Of a DNA stretch of 64,000 nucleotides, positions 1-11,690 are shown one piece after another. The DNA is from Alligator mississippiensis (Eukaryota; Chordata; Crocodylia; Alligatoridae). Location: positions 4,470,001-4,534,000 of the forward strand of contig NC_081828.1 of assembly GCF_030867095.1 (NCBI RefSeq). Direction: 5' to 3'. The first letter of the stretch is position 1. Every line of letters starts with the position of its first letter. The notes beneath the pieces are model-generated. The model had not been told where the DNA came from. It saw nothing but the letters and a program-made list of their open reading frames with translations, and searched no databases. The translations under genes were made by a program, and so were the position numbers.

Positions 1-263
1 ATACAGGGGCTCCCAATCACACCCCACATAACCCCCCAAGACCTACAACCACACCCTCCCCCACACACAATCACACCCCACAAACACAGCACCCACTCAT
101 ATTCCTCTGGGGACAGCCCCGCTTACTGCTAGAAACACATACACCCCCAGCCAACCTCCCCTTCCACAAACCCCATACCCACCCACACAGACACCCACAC
201 GTCCCCACAAACCCTATATCCACCAACCCATGTCCACACTTACAACAACATTGCAAGCAGATA
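1..263. repeat. C/A-rich low-complexity tract (left part)
   Basis: The + strand is almost entirely C and A, with short runs such as cacacccc and very little G. The same composition resumes at 2884-2975, directly after the CR1 element. The two parts look like one simple-sequence tract split by the CR1 insertion. No gene is seen here. Confidence 0.6.
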
Positions 264-2883
264 TTGGTGACCAGGGTGGATGACTGGAGACCCTCTGGGT
301 TAAAATCCATGGGGAACACGGCACAGGGGACACAATGGTGGGAGTCCACTACAGACCTCCCACCCAAAGTCCTGAGCTTGACCAGGAGTTTGCCCGGGCA
401 TTGGCTGAGGCGGCATGCTCCAGGACCATGGTTGTCATGGGTGACTTCAATTACCCGGACATCTTGTGGGAGGATCACTCAGCAAAATCTGAGTGGTTGC
501 AAAGCTTCCTCTCGTGTGTGGATGACCTCTACCTGACTCAAGAAGTCCATGGGCCAACGAGAGGCAAAGTGCTGCTCGACCTGGTACTGGCTACTGGGGA
601 TGACCTAGTCGGTGACCTGGTGATCGATGGGAAGCTGGGTGACAGCGACCACGAGCTGATCACCTTCACCATCCGCCGAAAAGCTGGCAAGTCGGTCAGC
701 AACACGCAAGTCCTTGACTTCAGGAAAGCCGACTTTGACAAGCTCAGGAGGCTTGTCAGTGAGGCCCTAAGGGACCGTGACCACAGGGAGAGGGGAGTTC
801 AAGAAGAGTGGTTGCTCCTCAAGGGAGCGATCCTCAATGCACAAACTAAGTCTATTCCATCTCGGAGGAAAGGCAGCAAGAGGGGACAGCAGCCCCCCTG
901 GCTCTCCAGGGACCTAGCAGACCTCCTGAGGCTAAAAAGAAAGGCCTACAAAGGATGGAGGATGGGAGTCACCTCCAAGGAGGATTATTCTGCACTGGTC
1001 CGGTCCTGTAGGGAGCTGACCAGGAAAGCCAAGGCTGCAACTGAACTCCAACTAGCTTTGAGCATCAAGGACAATAAAAAGTCCTTTTTCAGATACGTGG
1101 GGAGCCGGAGGAAAAGCAGGGGCAACATTGGACCCCTGCTGAACCAGATGGGGCAACTGACAACTGACGCCCAGGAAACAGCCAACCTATTAAATAGGTA
1201 CTTTGCGTCGGTCTTTCATCAGCCCCATGGGACGCCCATGCCCTCTACAGGGCCGGGAAGTCCGGGTGAGGGTGATCCCCTGCCCTCCATTAATGCTGAC
1301 TTCATGAAGGAACATCTTGAGAAGCTGGATACCTTCAAGTCAGCCGGCCCTGACAATCTTCACCCCAGGGAACTCAAGGAGCTGGCGAGCATCATAGCCC
1401 AGCCTCTAGCGCGGATCTTTGAAAACTCTTGGCGCTCTGGTGTAGTGCCCGAAGACTGGAAGAAGGCCAATGTGGTGCCTATCTTCAAGAAAGGGAGGAA
1501 AGTGGATCTGGCTAACTATAGGCCCATCAGCCTGACTTCTATCCCGGGGAAGATCTTAGAAAAGTTTATTAAAGAGGCCATCCTTAATGGACTGGCCGAC
1601 GCCAACATCTTAAGGGATGGCCAGCACAGGTTTGTTGCGGGTAGGTCTTGCTTGACCAATCTCATTTCCTTCTACGACCAGGTGACCTATCACCTGGACA
1701 AGGGAGAAGAGATTGATGTCATATATCTTGACTTCAAAAAAGCCTTCGATCTGGTGTCCCATGATCGTCTCTTGGAGAAACTGGCCAATTGTCGCCTTGG
1801 GTCCTCCACGATCCACTGGCTGGAAAACTGGCTCCGTGGTCAGTCCCAGAGGGTAGTAATTGATGGAAGTCACTCATCGTGGTGTCCTGTGACCAGTGGG
1901 GTCCCCCAGTGCTCTGTCCTTGGACCCATACTGTTCAACATCTTCATTAATGATGTGGACACTGGAGTCAGAAGCGGACTGGCCAAGTTTGCCGATGACA
2001 CCAAACTTTGGGGCAAAGCATCCACACCAGAAGACAGGCGGGTGATCCAGGCTAACCTGGACAGGCTCAGCAAGTGGGCAGACGAGAATCTGATGGTGTT
2101 CAACGCCGATAAATGCAAGGTTCTCCACCTTGGGAAGAAAAACCCGCAGCATCCTTATAGGCTCGGCAGTGCTATGTTGGCTAGCACTATGGAAGAAAAA
2201 GACTTGGGGGTCACCATTGACCACATTATGAACATGAGCCTGCAATGCAATGCTGCGGCTAGTAAAGTGACCAAAACACTGGCTTGCATCCATAGATGCT
2301 TCTCAAGCAAATCCCGGGACGTCATTCTCCCCCTGTACTCGGCCTTAGTGAGGCCGCAGCTGGAGTACTGCGTCCAGTTCTGGGCTCCACAATTCAAAAA
2401 GGATGTGGAGAAGCTTGAGAGAGTCCAGAGAAGAGCCACGCGCATGATCAGAGGTCAGGGAAGCAGACCCTACGATGACAGGCTGAGAGCCCTGGGGCTC
2501 TTTAGCCTGGAAAAGCGCAGGCTCAGGGGTGATCTAATGGCCACCTACAAGTTTATCAGAGGTGACCACCAGTATCTGGGGGAACGTTTGTTCACCAGAG
2601 TGCCCCAAGGGATGACGAGGTCGAATGGTCACAAACTACTACAAGACCGTTTCAGGCTGAACATAAGGAAGAATTTCTTTACTGTCCGAGCCCCCAAGGT
2701 CTGGAACAGCCTGCCACCGGAGGTCGTTCAAGCGCCTTCATTGAACACCTTCAAGACGAAACTGGATGCTTATCTTGCTGGGATCCTATGAACCCGTTTG
2801 ACTTCCTGCCCTTTGGGCAGGGGGCTGGACTTGATGATCTTCCGAGGTCCCTTCCAGCCCTAATGTCTATGAAATCTATGAAA
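264..2883 (+). mobile_element. CR1 LINE, 5'-truncated, 3' end complete
   Basis: This is a non-LTR retrotransposon of the CR1 clade. It starts inside the endonuclease domain, so the first ORF and the endonuclease N-terminus are missing, as expected of 5' truncation during target-primed reverse transcription. It runs through the reverse transcriptase to a short 3' UTR. The UTR ends in two near-copies of tctatgaaa at about 2866-2883, the short tandem repeat typical of CR1 3' ends. C/A-rich simple sequence flanks it on both sides. The exact 5' junction is uncertain (about 264-284). Confidence 0.9.
335..2791 (+). CDS. CR1 ORF2 remnant: endonuclease C-terminus plus reverse transcriptase, open
   Basis: This 818-codon open frame comes from a retrotransposon, not a host gene. 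In order it shows the end of the APE-type endonuclease (YRPP, GDFNYPDILW and GDSDHELI motifs, residues about 7-110), then the reverse transcriptase with the PIFKKGRK and NYRPISLTS block near residues 385-410. Catalytic motif A reads DFKKAFD and motif C reads FADD, with its two aspartates at 1994-1999. The homologous frame continues upstream of the ATG to about 284, where a TGA at 281-283 closes it, so the ATG at 335 is only the first internal methionine. Motif B reads GVPQC instead of the usual GVPQG, through a TGC codon at 1910-1912. That change and the lost endonuclease N-terminus argue against activity, even though the frame is open. Confidence 0.85.
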   Translation: MVGVHYRPPTQSPELDQEFARALAEAACSRTMVVMGDFNYPDILWEDHSAKSEWLQSFLSCVDDLYLTQEVHGPTRGKVLLDLVLATGDDLVGDLVIDGKLGDSDHELITFTIRRKAGKSVSNTQVLDFRKADFDKLRRLVSEALRDRDHRERGVQEEWLLLKGAILNAQTKSIPSRRKGSKRGQQPPWLSRDLADLLRLKRKAYKGWRMGVTSKEDYSALVRSCRELTRKAKAATELQLALSIKDNKKSFFRYVGSRRKSRGNIGPLLNQMGQLTTDAQETANLLNRYFASVFHQPHGTPMPSTGPGSPGEGDPLPSINADFMKEHLEKLDTFKSAGPDNLHPRELKELASIIAQPLARIFENSWRSGVVPEDWKKANVVPIFKKGRKVDLANYRPISLTSIPGKILEKFIKEAILNGLADANILRDGQHRFVAGRSCLTNLISFYDQVTYHLDKGEEIDVIYLDFKKAFDLVSHDRLLEKLANCRLGSSTIHWLENWLRGQSQRVVIDGSHSSWCPVTSGVPQCSVLGPILFNIFINDVDTGVRSGLAKFADDTKLWGKASTPEDRRVIQANLDRLSKWADENLMVFNADKCKVLHLGKKNPQHPYRLGSAMLASTMEEKDLGVTIDHIMNMSLQCNAAASKVTKTLACIHRCFSSKSRDVILPLYSALVRPQLEYCVQFWAPQFKKDVEKLERVQRRATRMIRGQGSRPYDDRLRALGLFSLEKRRLRGDLMATYKFIRGDHQYLGERLFTRVPQGMTRSNGHKLLQDRFRLNIRKNFFTVRAPKVWNSLPPEVVQAPSLNTFKTKLDAYLAGIL

Positions 2884-2975
2884 CGCCCTCCCCCCATATG
2901 CACATCCTCATACACACAGCCACATCCCCCCACAACCCCCATACCCCCACACTCTTCCACACCCCGCACAATATA
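2884..2975. repeat. C/A-rich low-complexity tract (right part)
   Basis: This is the same C- and A-only composition as 1-263, immediately 3' of the CR1. It supports insertion of the CR1 into a simple-sequence tract. Confidence 0.55.
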
Positions 2976-4731
2976 CAAGAGTAAGACTTCATTCGGAGCT
3001 ATTATGAAATCACTTCTATGTATAAAGCACACATGTACACTAATCAGAACAAAAAAATATATAAAAAATAAAAATATATTATTATGGATGTTTGATTTTT
3101 AGTATATAATTTGGTGGGTTTTTTTCTGGTTCCAAGATGGCAAACCTCCTTCCCAAAAGAAGTACTTCGAGGGGCAAGGGGAGGGACTTCCAGTGGCAAA
3201 GATCAGAGGTTAGGGGCGGGATATCTGGTCCCAAGGTGGCAACCAGGGGGTGGGGTGCTTGTCAAGGGGCGAGGCCACCCTTGCGGCCCTCGACAGCTCA
3301 CCAAAACTTGTTAAGCAGTCCTATGGCCAAAATAGTTGTCTGCTTCTGATCTAGTCCCTGCTCCAAGCAAGACCACCCCCAACTAGATCATCCCAGGCAA
3401 GGCTTTGTCTAGCTGGGTTTTGAAAACCATTGTCATCATCATCGTTGTTGTTGCTGTTTATTATTTGCAATAGCTCTTAGAAGTGCCAGCCAGGGATCAG
3501 AGCCCAAGTGCCCTGCTTTGGCATGCAATGCATATAATTAAAATACAGGCTTGAAGGCATGAGGTAACAGTGAGCCGTAAACACAATTTGGAGATAATTA
3601 CACAGAATCTCTCTCCCTACTTTAAGCTTAAAAGGCCAAGCCAACCAGCTGTGCAAAACTTACTGGTCCTCTTGGATTGCAGGAGTCCTCCATCTTATTG
3701 ACTTAAGGCTTAGTCCACATTGTAAGCTAGAAGTAGGGTAAAGGTTTAATTAGCAGTCTGTTTTGGAGGGATCAAATGGGGTGTGAGGGAGGTGTTTTTA
3801 CTGATATGTTGATGCCAATAAAAGCCCTAGTGTGGACTCATTTAGAACCATATAAGCTGTATGGATTTCCCTCTTCCAACAAAGAAATTATTATTTTGGT
3901 ATCACCAGAATCAGGTCTGGATATCTATTGTAGCCATGGGGACTTAAAGGGTCAAAGTGTTCTTTGCAAGTTGTCGTTTTTTGTTAAGAATTCAGCAGAG
4001 GAAGGTTTGGGCTTCTTTTACCTTTAAGGATCACATCTTCCAAGCTCATTCATGGTTGTCCATGCACTCTGCCTCCATCCACCTCATATCTATCCCATTG
4101 CAGGAGCACAACATTTGCATGTCGAATCTGACCCCCATACTCCTTGTTAAAGTTGCTTTACTCTCAACTGACACAAGACCACAAATTCCTTTGTGACACA
4201 ATCACACAGGGGGCTGTGAAGAAGGCCATATACCTGTGGACCTTGCAAGCTTTCTCTAAGTGCTTCTCTCCAGCTTGTTTTAATGCCTGTGTTTCTAGTC
4301 TGTGTAAGACAGCTGTCAGCCTTGCCAGGCTGACCACTCAATACAGTAGTTAGGCACATACTGCAACTGAAATAGAGGTCCTAGAAGAGATTGAAAAGTC
4401 ACCTGCAGTTACAGAACCAGCTCCAAAGAAAGACTATTACCCATTTGGAGTCACCGCTTTCTATACGCAGTGTCAACAGATCAGTTGTTTCCTCCTGTCA
4501 AAGGAGGCATGAGTGATTTTGGTGCTAGCATCCTTGATGTAAAGCACCTGAGGACTTCTATTGCAACTTATAAAGTTGCTGCCACTGTTGGCTGGCAGCA
4601 TTTCAAAGCAGGATAACGCCATCCTAGCACACAAGGTTCAGGAGAGGCAATTCCTTAGCATTTTTTTACTCCTACTTGGGCTTCAGCTACACAAATTAGA
4701 ATATGAAATAACACGGATGAGATTATATAAC
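2976..4731. other. Stretch without a recognised gene
   Basis: It holds an A/T-rich patch at about 3045-3105. A G-rich patch follows at 3126-3300, in which a motif beginning ctggttccaagatggcaa recurs about 100 bases later as ctggtcccaaggtggcaa. The remainder, 3330-4731, shows no coding potential or repeat that I recognise. Confidence 0.5.
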
Positions 4732-4827
4732 CTCATAGATTCATAGATTCATAGATGTTAGGATCGGAAGGGACCTCAATAAATCATCGAGTCCGACCCC
4801 CTGCATAAGCAGGAAAGAATGCTGGGT

Positions 4828-7790
4828 CTAGATGACCCGAGGTAGATGCTCATCTAACCTCCTCTTGAAGACCCCCAGGGTAGGGGAGAGCACCACCTCC
4901 CTTGGGAGCCCGTTCCAGACCTTGGCCACTCGAACTGTGAAGAAGGTCTTCCTAATGTCCAGTCTAAATCTGTTCTCTGCTAGCTTGTGGCCATTATTTC
5001 TTGTAACCCCCGGGGGCGCTTTGGTGAATAAATCCTCACCTATTCCCTTCTGTGCCCCTGTGATGAACTTACAGGCGGCCACAAGGTCGCCTCTCAACCT
5101 TCTCTTGCGGAGGCTGAAAAGGTCCAGTTTCTCTAGTCTCTCCTCGTAGGGCTTGGTCTGCAGGCCCTTGACCATACGAGCTGCCCTTCTCTGGACCCTC
5201 TCCAGGTTATCCGCATCCTTCTTGAAGTGCGGTGCCCAGAATTGCACGCAGTACTCCAACTGCGGTCTGACCAGCGCCTGATAGAGGGGAAGTATCACCT
5301 CTTTGGATCTATTCGTCATGCATCTGCTGATGCATGATAAAGTGCCATTAGCTTTTCTGATGGCTTCCTCACACTGCCAGGTCATGTTCATCTTGGAGTC
5401 CACTAGGACTCCAAGATCCCTTTCCACCTCTGTGCCACCCAGCAGGTCATTCCCTAGGCTGTAGGTGTGCCGGACATTTTTCCTCCCTAGGTGCAGCACT
5501 TTGCATTTCTCCTTGTTGAACTGCATTCTGTTGTTTTCTGCCCACTTGTCCAACCTATCCAGGTCTGTTTGCAGCCGTTCCCTGCCCTCCGGTGTGTCCA
5601 CTTCTCCCCATAGCTTTGTGTCATCTGCAAACTTGGACAGAGTACATTTGACTCCCTCGTCCAAGTCACTGATGAAGACATTAAAGAGTATCGGTCCAAG
5701 GACCGAGCCCTGCGGGACCCCACTGCCCCCACCCTTCCAGGTCGAGACCGACCCATCCACCACGACTCTCTGGGTGCGACCCTCCAGCCAATTCGCCACC
5801 CACCGGACTGTGCAGTCATCCACATCACAGCCTCTTAACTTGTTCACCAGTATGGGGTGGGATACCATATCGAAGGCCTTCCTGAAGTCCAGGTATATGA
5901 CATCCACCCCTCCTCCTGTGTCCAGGCGTTTCGTAACCTGGTCATAGAAGGAGACTAGATTGGTCAGGCACGATCTGCCCGCCACGAACCCGTGCTGATT
6001 TCCCCTCAGCATAATTTGTCCTGCCGGGCTCTCACAAATGTGAGCCTTGATAATTTTTTGAAAGACTTTACCAAGGATGGAGGTGAGACTGACTGGCCTA
6101 TAGTTGCCTGGGTCCTCCTTCCTCCCCTTTTTGAAAATGGGGACCACGTTGGCCCTTTTCCAGTCCTCCGGGACTTGGCCCGTGTGCCACAAGTGTTCAA
6201 ATATTCCCACCAGTGGCTCTGCAATGATGTCGGCCAGTGCCTTCAGCACCCTCGGATGGAGCTCATCCGGGCCTGCCGACTTAAAGGCATCCAGTTCCTC
6301 CAAGTGACTCTGCACCATCTCAGGGTCTACGCATGGCAGTCTGGTGCCTTGCTGCTGCCTCTCTACAACCCCAGTGAGAGACTTGTCGTGCCCCTCGCTT
6401 AGGAACACTGAGGCAAAGAACTCGTTGAGGAGTTCAGCCTTGTCCCCCCTGTCTGTCACCAATTGTTTCTACCCATTTAGCAGGGGTCCTATTCCACCCT
6501 GGGCCTTCCTTTTACTCCCAATATATCTAAAAAACAATTTCTTGTTGTCCTTTACTTGGGTTGCCATCCTCAGCTCCATGGTAGCTTTGGCCCGCCTAAC
6601 TGCCTCCCTGCAAGCACGAGCAGAGGAGGTATATTCGTCTTTGGTGATCTCTCCGTTTCCACTTTTTATGTGCTCCCCTTTTGGCCCTTAGGCTGCCCTG
6701 GATTTCTCTGGTCAGCCAGGGAAGCCTCCTGGCCCCTTTCCCTCTTTTGCCTCGCTCGGGGATCGTCTTGCTTTGTGCCCGAAGGATCGTTTCCTTTAGG
6801 CACAGCCACCCTTCTTGGGCTTCCATTTCTTCAAATCTCCCACTCTGCAGTGCGTCCTTGACTAATCGCCTTAGTTCATTGAAATCAGCTTTCCTAAAGT
6901 CTAGCACTTTCACCCTACTACTTACCTTACCCACTCGCCGTCTTATGGTGAATTCTATTATTAGGTGATCACTGTCCCCCAAATGGCTACCGATCTGGAG
7001 GTCCGCTACCATGTCATCTCCCGTTGCCAATACGAGATCCAGTATGGCATTCCCCCTAGTGGGACCATGCACCTCCTGTGTCAGGTGGAGGTCCTGTACA
7101 CAGGTTAGAAACCTGCGTGAGCGGGGGGACTTTGCTGTCTGCGTCTCCCAGCAGATGTCCGGGTAGTTTAGGTCCCCCATGACTACCGCCTCTTTAGCTT
7201 TTATGGTCTCTGAGAGTTGCCTCAGGAGCCCCGCATCTATTTCTAACCCTTGGTGTGGGGGTCTGTAACAGACCCCTACCACCAAATCCCTTTCTCCTTG
7301 CCCCCCACGTAGCCTAAGCCACAATCCTTCTACTTCCTCATCCCTGGATTCCATCTTGATGAGGGTTGATGTATATCGCTCACTGACATAGAGCGTAACC
7401 CCTCCCCCTTTCTTCCCCACCCTGTCCTTTCTGTACAATCTATAGCCCTCAATATGTACCGCCCAGTCATGGGATGAATCCCACCAGGTTTCCGTTAGCC
7501 CCACTAAGTCATAGGTGTTTAGTGCAAGCAGGAGCGCTAGTTCATCCTGCTTGTTCCCCATGCTCCTAGCATTAGTATATAGGCACTTGAGCCCTGCAAC
7601 TGGTGCCCTTGCTGCCCCCCCACTCTGAGCCCCAAGGGGCCCTTTGATTCTTACCTTCTCGTTTCTTACCTGTGCTGTAGTGCTGGCCTCCCCATGGCTT
7701 TCAGGTTCCCAATGCTCTCTTTCTTCAGGCTGGGCTGTCCTTGTGGGTGCCACATGGTTTGGTGGTCCACAGCTTCCCCCGCCCTCAACT
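4828..7790 (-). pseudogene. CR1 ORF2: endonuclease plus reverse transcriptase, frameshift and one stop
   Basis: The N-terminal half (about 7790-6599) is an APE-like endonuclease with YTNARSMGNK, ETWWD, GDLNYPDICW and GDSDH motifs. The C-terminal half (6462-4828) is the reverse transcriptase with AGPDELHPRVL, PIFKKGRKEDPGNYRP, motif A DFRKAFD, motif B GVPQGSVLGP and motif C FADD. The two halves lie in different frames, with the shift between about 6680 and 6600. A TAG follows at 6469-6471, just after the PLLNG segment. All catalytic residues I can check are kept. I see no convincing ATG for the ORF2 start: the open frame enters from the ORF1-ORF2 spacer, so the 5' limit is approximate. Confidence 0.85.
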
Positions 7791-7809
7791 TCCCCTCCCC
7801 CCGACGAGC

Positions 7810-8874
7810 CTAGTTTAAAGTCTGCCGGAGGAGATCCGCCAACCTAGAAGAAAACACACGCTTACCTTTGGGGGACAGGTGAAGCCTATCCCAGCTGAGC
7901 ATGTCCCTCGTCGTGATGTGCGGGTCATTGTCCAGGAAGCCGAAGCCTGCCTCGAGACACCATTGCCGAAGCCGCCAGTTGGTCTCTCTGATGCAGTTCT
8001 CCTGCCGTCTTCTGCGCCTGTTCACTGGTAGGATGGAAGAGAAAACCACCTGTGCACCGAACTCCCTCAGCACGCCGCCCAGAGCGCTGTAGTCCGCCAT
8101 CAGGTGATCAGGGGTTCTCCTGGCCGCATCATTAGTACCCACATGGACTAGGACCATGGGGTAGTAATCGGTGGGCTTGATCCTGGCCTGGATTACTTCC
8201 ATCACATCCCGAATCTTTGCTCCAGGGAGGCAGCATACCTCTCGTGCTGCGGGGTCCTGGCGGCAGATGGGCCCTTCCATGTCTCTCAGGATGGAGTCAC
8301 CTATGACAAGCACTCGTCACCTCCTCCTCTGGGTCCTCTTGGATCTCTTGACCTGTTCGGAGTGTGAAGAATGTAGTGTTTCTTCCTGCCCAAGGGTTTC
8401 CTCCTCTCCTTCCATCTCCTGCAGGGTCGCCAGGGCCTCGTACCTGTTCTCCAGTCGAACTGGAGAAGCTGGTACCGGTTTGCTGCGAGCTGCTCCGGTC
8501 CTGGCTGTGACCGTCTGCCACTCTGTTGCAGAGGGCTTTCCCCGGGCTGCTTCTTCCTTCAGTGCCTGGTCCTGCAGGGAAAGGAAATATCTATCAATTT
8601 CATCCTCTGCCTCCCTGATCCCCCTCAGCCTGCTAACCTCCTCCCGGAGCTCCCTCACCTGTGCCTCCAGAGCCCTAAGACGGGCACCTGCCAGACAGGT
8701 GTGGGGGCCCCCAATCTCTGCCCCCCCCGGCCCTGCTGGGGATCCCCCACAGGCCAGGAGGTAGGGGGACATCCGCTCCCCCATGGGCTCAGTCTGGGTG
8801 GAGACCTCAGACCAGCCCCGGTTAGCCTTGTCCCCCTGGGCAGAGGCCCTAGCAGCACTCCTCGTAGACACCAT
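7810..8874 (-). pseudogene. CR1 ORF1: coiled coil plus SGNH/GDSL esterase-like domain, one nonsense codon
   Basis: This 354-residue frame starts at an ATG (8872-8874) and ends at TAG (7810-7812). Residues about 67-97 are rich in leucine, glutamate and arginine at heptad spacing, suggesting a coiled coil for multimerisation. From residue 188 an SGNH-hydrolase fold is recognisable by IGDS (nucleophile serine), HVGTND (asparagine) and DRLH (the Asp-x-x-His pair near the C-terminus). Esterase domains of this kind are known from CR1 ORF1 proteins and are thought to help bind nucleic acid or membranes. The only break is TGA at 8317-8319, directly before the esterase domain. It lies in a run of arginine codons, so a CGA-to-TGA change by CpG decay is the simple explanation. 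Confidence 0.85.
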
Positions 8875-9340
8875 TTTGAGCTGCTGTTTGTAGACCTGTG
8901 TGGTGTCTATGCCCTACCCCTACAGGAGTCCCACTCCTGGCCCTCCCGGCCCGCCCGCCGGTGCGAACGCCGGCGCAAACGCCGGCGTGCTCTCACAGAG
9001 CGTGCCTGTTTGTGCGCTCTGTTCGCGCTGTGCGGCTTGGGAGCGCGGCTCCCTACCGGCTCAGCTATATGGGACCCGGGGGGCTTCCCCTCTGGATCCG
9101 GCTCAACTGTGCCGGGTTCCTCCGCCCCACTTACCTTCGGGGGATCAGCTGTTGCTGCCCCCGCTGCCGATTCCTCTGCTGCTGCTGCTGCTGCTGCTGC
9201 CGCCGCCTCCGGTCAGTCAGTTGGTTAAGGGGCACACGTGCGTTATGGACACACATGTGCCTGGCTCCTCTCTTCCCTGCTGCTGGTTCCCGAGTGCTGG
9301 GAACTACGTCACCCTGTGGCTTTAAAGCCCACAGTTTGAA
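8875..9340 (-). promoter_or_regulatory. GC/CpG-rich 5' region of the CR1 element
   Basis: The sequence upstream of CR1 ORF1 is markedly richer in G, C and CpG than its surroundings. It contains a CTG/CAG triplet run at 9177-9201. In full-length CR1 elements this position holds the internal promoter. The assignment rests on position and composition, not on a recognised promoter motif. Confidence 0.45.
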
Positions 9341-10684
9341 TTACCCGCCCCGCTCCAACGGCCAATCCATACTCCTGAGTCTACTGAAAACCAATCTGTC
9401 ACACAACCATCGACCCGCACACTGCTAGAAACACCCCAGTAAAACTCCTCCACCCAGCACTTTAAAGGTACATCTTCATCACGTATTTGCTATACCTTGC
9501 AAGAAATACCTTGCATATGCCACATATTCCTACACCTTGCAGGGTGGCATCCTCGAATGCGCCATGCAGCTCTCTATGGAGTATGTCCTGAACAAAAAGC
9601 CATGTAGCCACATTTGTGGCAGTGCTTTAGACAGCCTTAATTATTAGCACTGAGCCTTGGCTCTGGAGAGCTCAAATGCACGTCTAATGCTCAGTGAGCA
9701 GTTGGGTCAGTGGAAGAGATCTATCACTTTTTGCTGGATGAAATTCACCTTTTTAACCCTATTATCAGCTTGTTTCTCCCCAAATCTCTTTGACATTTCA
9801 CACAGGCATGTCCAGAATGCACACATTGAAGACGTGACTTTGAATCTTCTAGGTTTGTGGCCTGATTTCTTGTAGAGCAAAACTCAGTTGCTCTGCTAGG
9901 GGCTTTGCCATTTAGTGAATCAACCACACTTCATGAAGAACCAGTTCTGATACTTGATTTCACCCCCTGTTTACATTACCTCACTTGCCTTCCAAAAAAC
10001 CGTAACTAATCTTATTTGCCAAATCTTCCAGCTTGCCTCATCTTGCCACTCCCCAAAAAACCTCAGTCACCACTTGCCAGCAAAAATGTCTGTGAGGAAA
10101 GACCAAACTTGATTTTGCAGAATGAACCTAAATCACACAGAAGCAATTTTTGGTGATTCAGATCCATTAAAAACATCCAGGTCTTTAACTGTAGCTGCTG
10201 CTGACTCTTCACATTGCAGTGCTGTTGAAGGTAAAGCCTAGCAGGCTTGAGGTCCAGTATGATTAGGACCCTGCTTAATTTGTGGCCGGACAAAGAAATA
10301 GTCATGGCCTGGTCATGGCACAAAGGCCTGATTTTCCGGGGATTTCCTGGTGGCTCCATCCTTCACTGCTGATTGGTGCAGAGGCCCCATGGAGGAGGAG
10401 GGGCATGGGGCAGCTGCCATCTTGGCTGTTGGCTGCCCTTCATGCCACGCCATCACCCCTCCAGGGTGGGCTGCAAGGCAGCAAGGACCATTGGCTCCCA
10501 CTGGGTTTCCTCAAAATCCATGAAATCATGAATTAAGTAGGTCCCTAAGTAGGGTACATTGATGTCTTGGTTCTGGCTCATAAAGTAGGGTCAGTGGATT
10601 AGACTCTCCGGTTGTGTAAATCTGCATCATTTCACTGCAGGATGCAGCCTGATGGCCTCGCTGGAACATTGATCAATACTGCTG
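9341..10684. other. Stretch without a recognised gene
   Basis: I see no coding region or classifiable repeat here. Short open frames in this stretch have no recognisable motifs. Confidence 0.5.
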
Positions 10685-11290
10685 CTCACACAAAGGCTTT
10701 GCTAAAGCCAGAGTAGGCCTCGCCAGCAAACCCGACCGATGTAGGAACTCCTCACCTTAACAAAATTTGGCATGTGGGCCAGATGTGCATTCCCACCAAG
10801 AGATGGGAGGGGGAGATGGTGGTACAAGGATAATCCAACACCAGGATGATAAGGCTGGAATGGGAGCATGCAGGTCAGAATGTGAAACAAGCCCCTGGTA
10901 CAGGATGGCTTGAGATACTCAGGATGCAGATGGAGTGCAATATGTAATTTGTTTTGATTATTGTATAGAAGGAGAAGTGGAAAGCAGGGAAACTTCTGTA
11001 GTGGTCTGGGGGAGCCTGCGTGATGTTGTAGCTACTACCTTGTTGCAGGTACAAATGACTTAACTCCTGGTCTGACGTACTTGTTAGGCCAAAACGTGTT
11101 AGGGCTTGGCTGAATCTGCCCCTGAACTGAGTCTGTGGTTGTTTTTCAAGACTAGATTTGGTGCTGGAATCTTCTGCCTGAGACTTTTGCCAGCACTGCA
11201 GGTCCTGAGACTTCAAGACTGACAGCACATCAAAAACACCCAAAGAGGATAACAACAATGACACCGATAACACCCAATAACACAGCAGCT
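10685..11290. repeat. Dispersed or duplicated block, copy 1
   Basis: This roughly 600-base block matches 22098-22712 in the same orientation. Shared stretches include agagtaggcct, ggcatgtgg, gagatgggagg and ggatgatgaggat-like runs, with scattered substitutions and small indels. It carries no coding signal. It may be a repeat family, or flanking DNA co-duplicated with the CYP4 unit (an exon-2 relic lies 1.2 kb further on). Confidence 0.65.
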
Positions 11291-11690
11291 ATTCCAATAG
11301 CATACTGCAGAATCCTGTAGGCTATTGGACAGATGCTCAGCAGCCTCCCTAGCTCAGGGCAATGCGTCCTACCTTTTTGTTGCATAGGTTAGGATGCAGG
11401 ATTAAGTAGGTTCTTGGATCTACTTCACCAGCAAGAAGCATTTAAGTTCCAGACCCCATCATGCATAGACCCTTACAACAGAATGTATATACCGTATTTT
11501 CCCACATACAACACTTACCTTTCCGCCCCCCCACCCCATATAAGTCCCCTAAAATTGGGATGAATATATTAAGCAGGGAAGCTGATTTCCTGACTGGGAT
11601 ACAGCCCACTTGCTTTGATTCCTGCTCCACCATGCAGCAGCTGTGGCATGATTTTTTTGGAAGCTGAGGGGGTCCATTGGCTTAAAGGCT

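Larger units (their letters stand above)
4732..9340 (-). mobile_element. CR1 LINE, nearly full length
   Basis: Read on the minus strand, this element holds a GC-rich 5' region (about 9340-8875), ORF1 (8874-7810), a short spacer, ORF2 (about 7790-4828) and a 3' UTR. The UTR ends in three tandem copies of an 8-base unit related to catagatt at about 4735-4757. Only one in-frame stop in ORF1, and one frameshift plus one stop in ORF2, separate it from an intact copy. It is therefore young relative to the other CR1s here. The 5' boundary is the uncertain part. A (CTG)n run lies inside the 5' region at 9177-9201. Confidence 0.9.

Noticed and set aside
4832..6861. Plus-strand frames opposite CR1 ORF2
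   Set aside because: Shadows of the minus-strand reverse transcriptase; no independent motifs.
8701..9428. Plus-strand frames of 140-176 codons opposite the CR1 5' region
   Set aside because: They are antisense to the CR1 5' UTR and ORF1 start, reflecting GC-rich composition and the CTG run.
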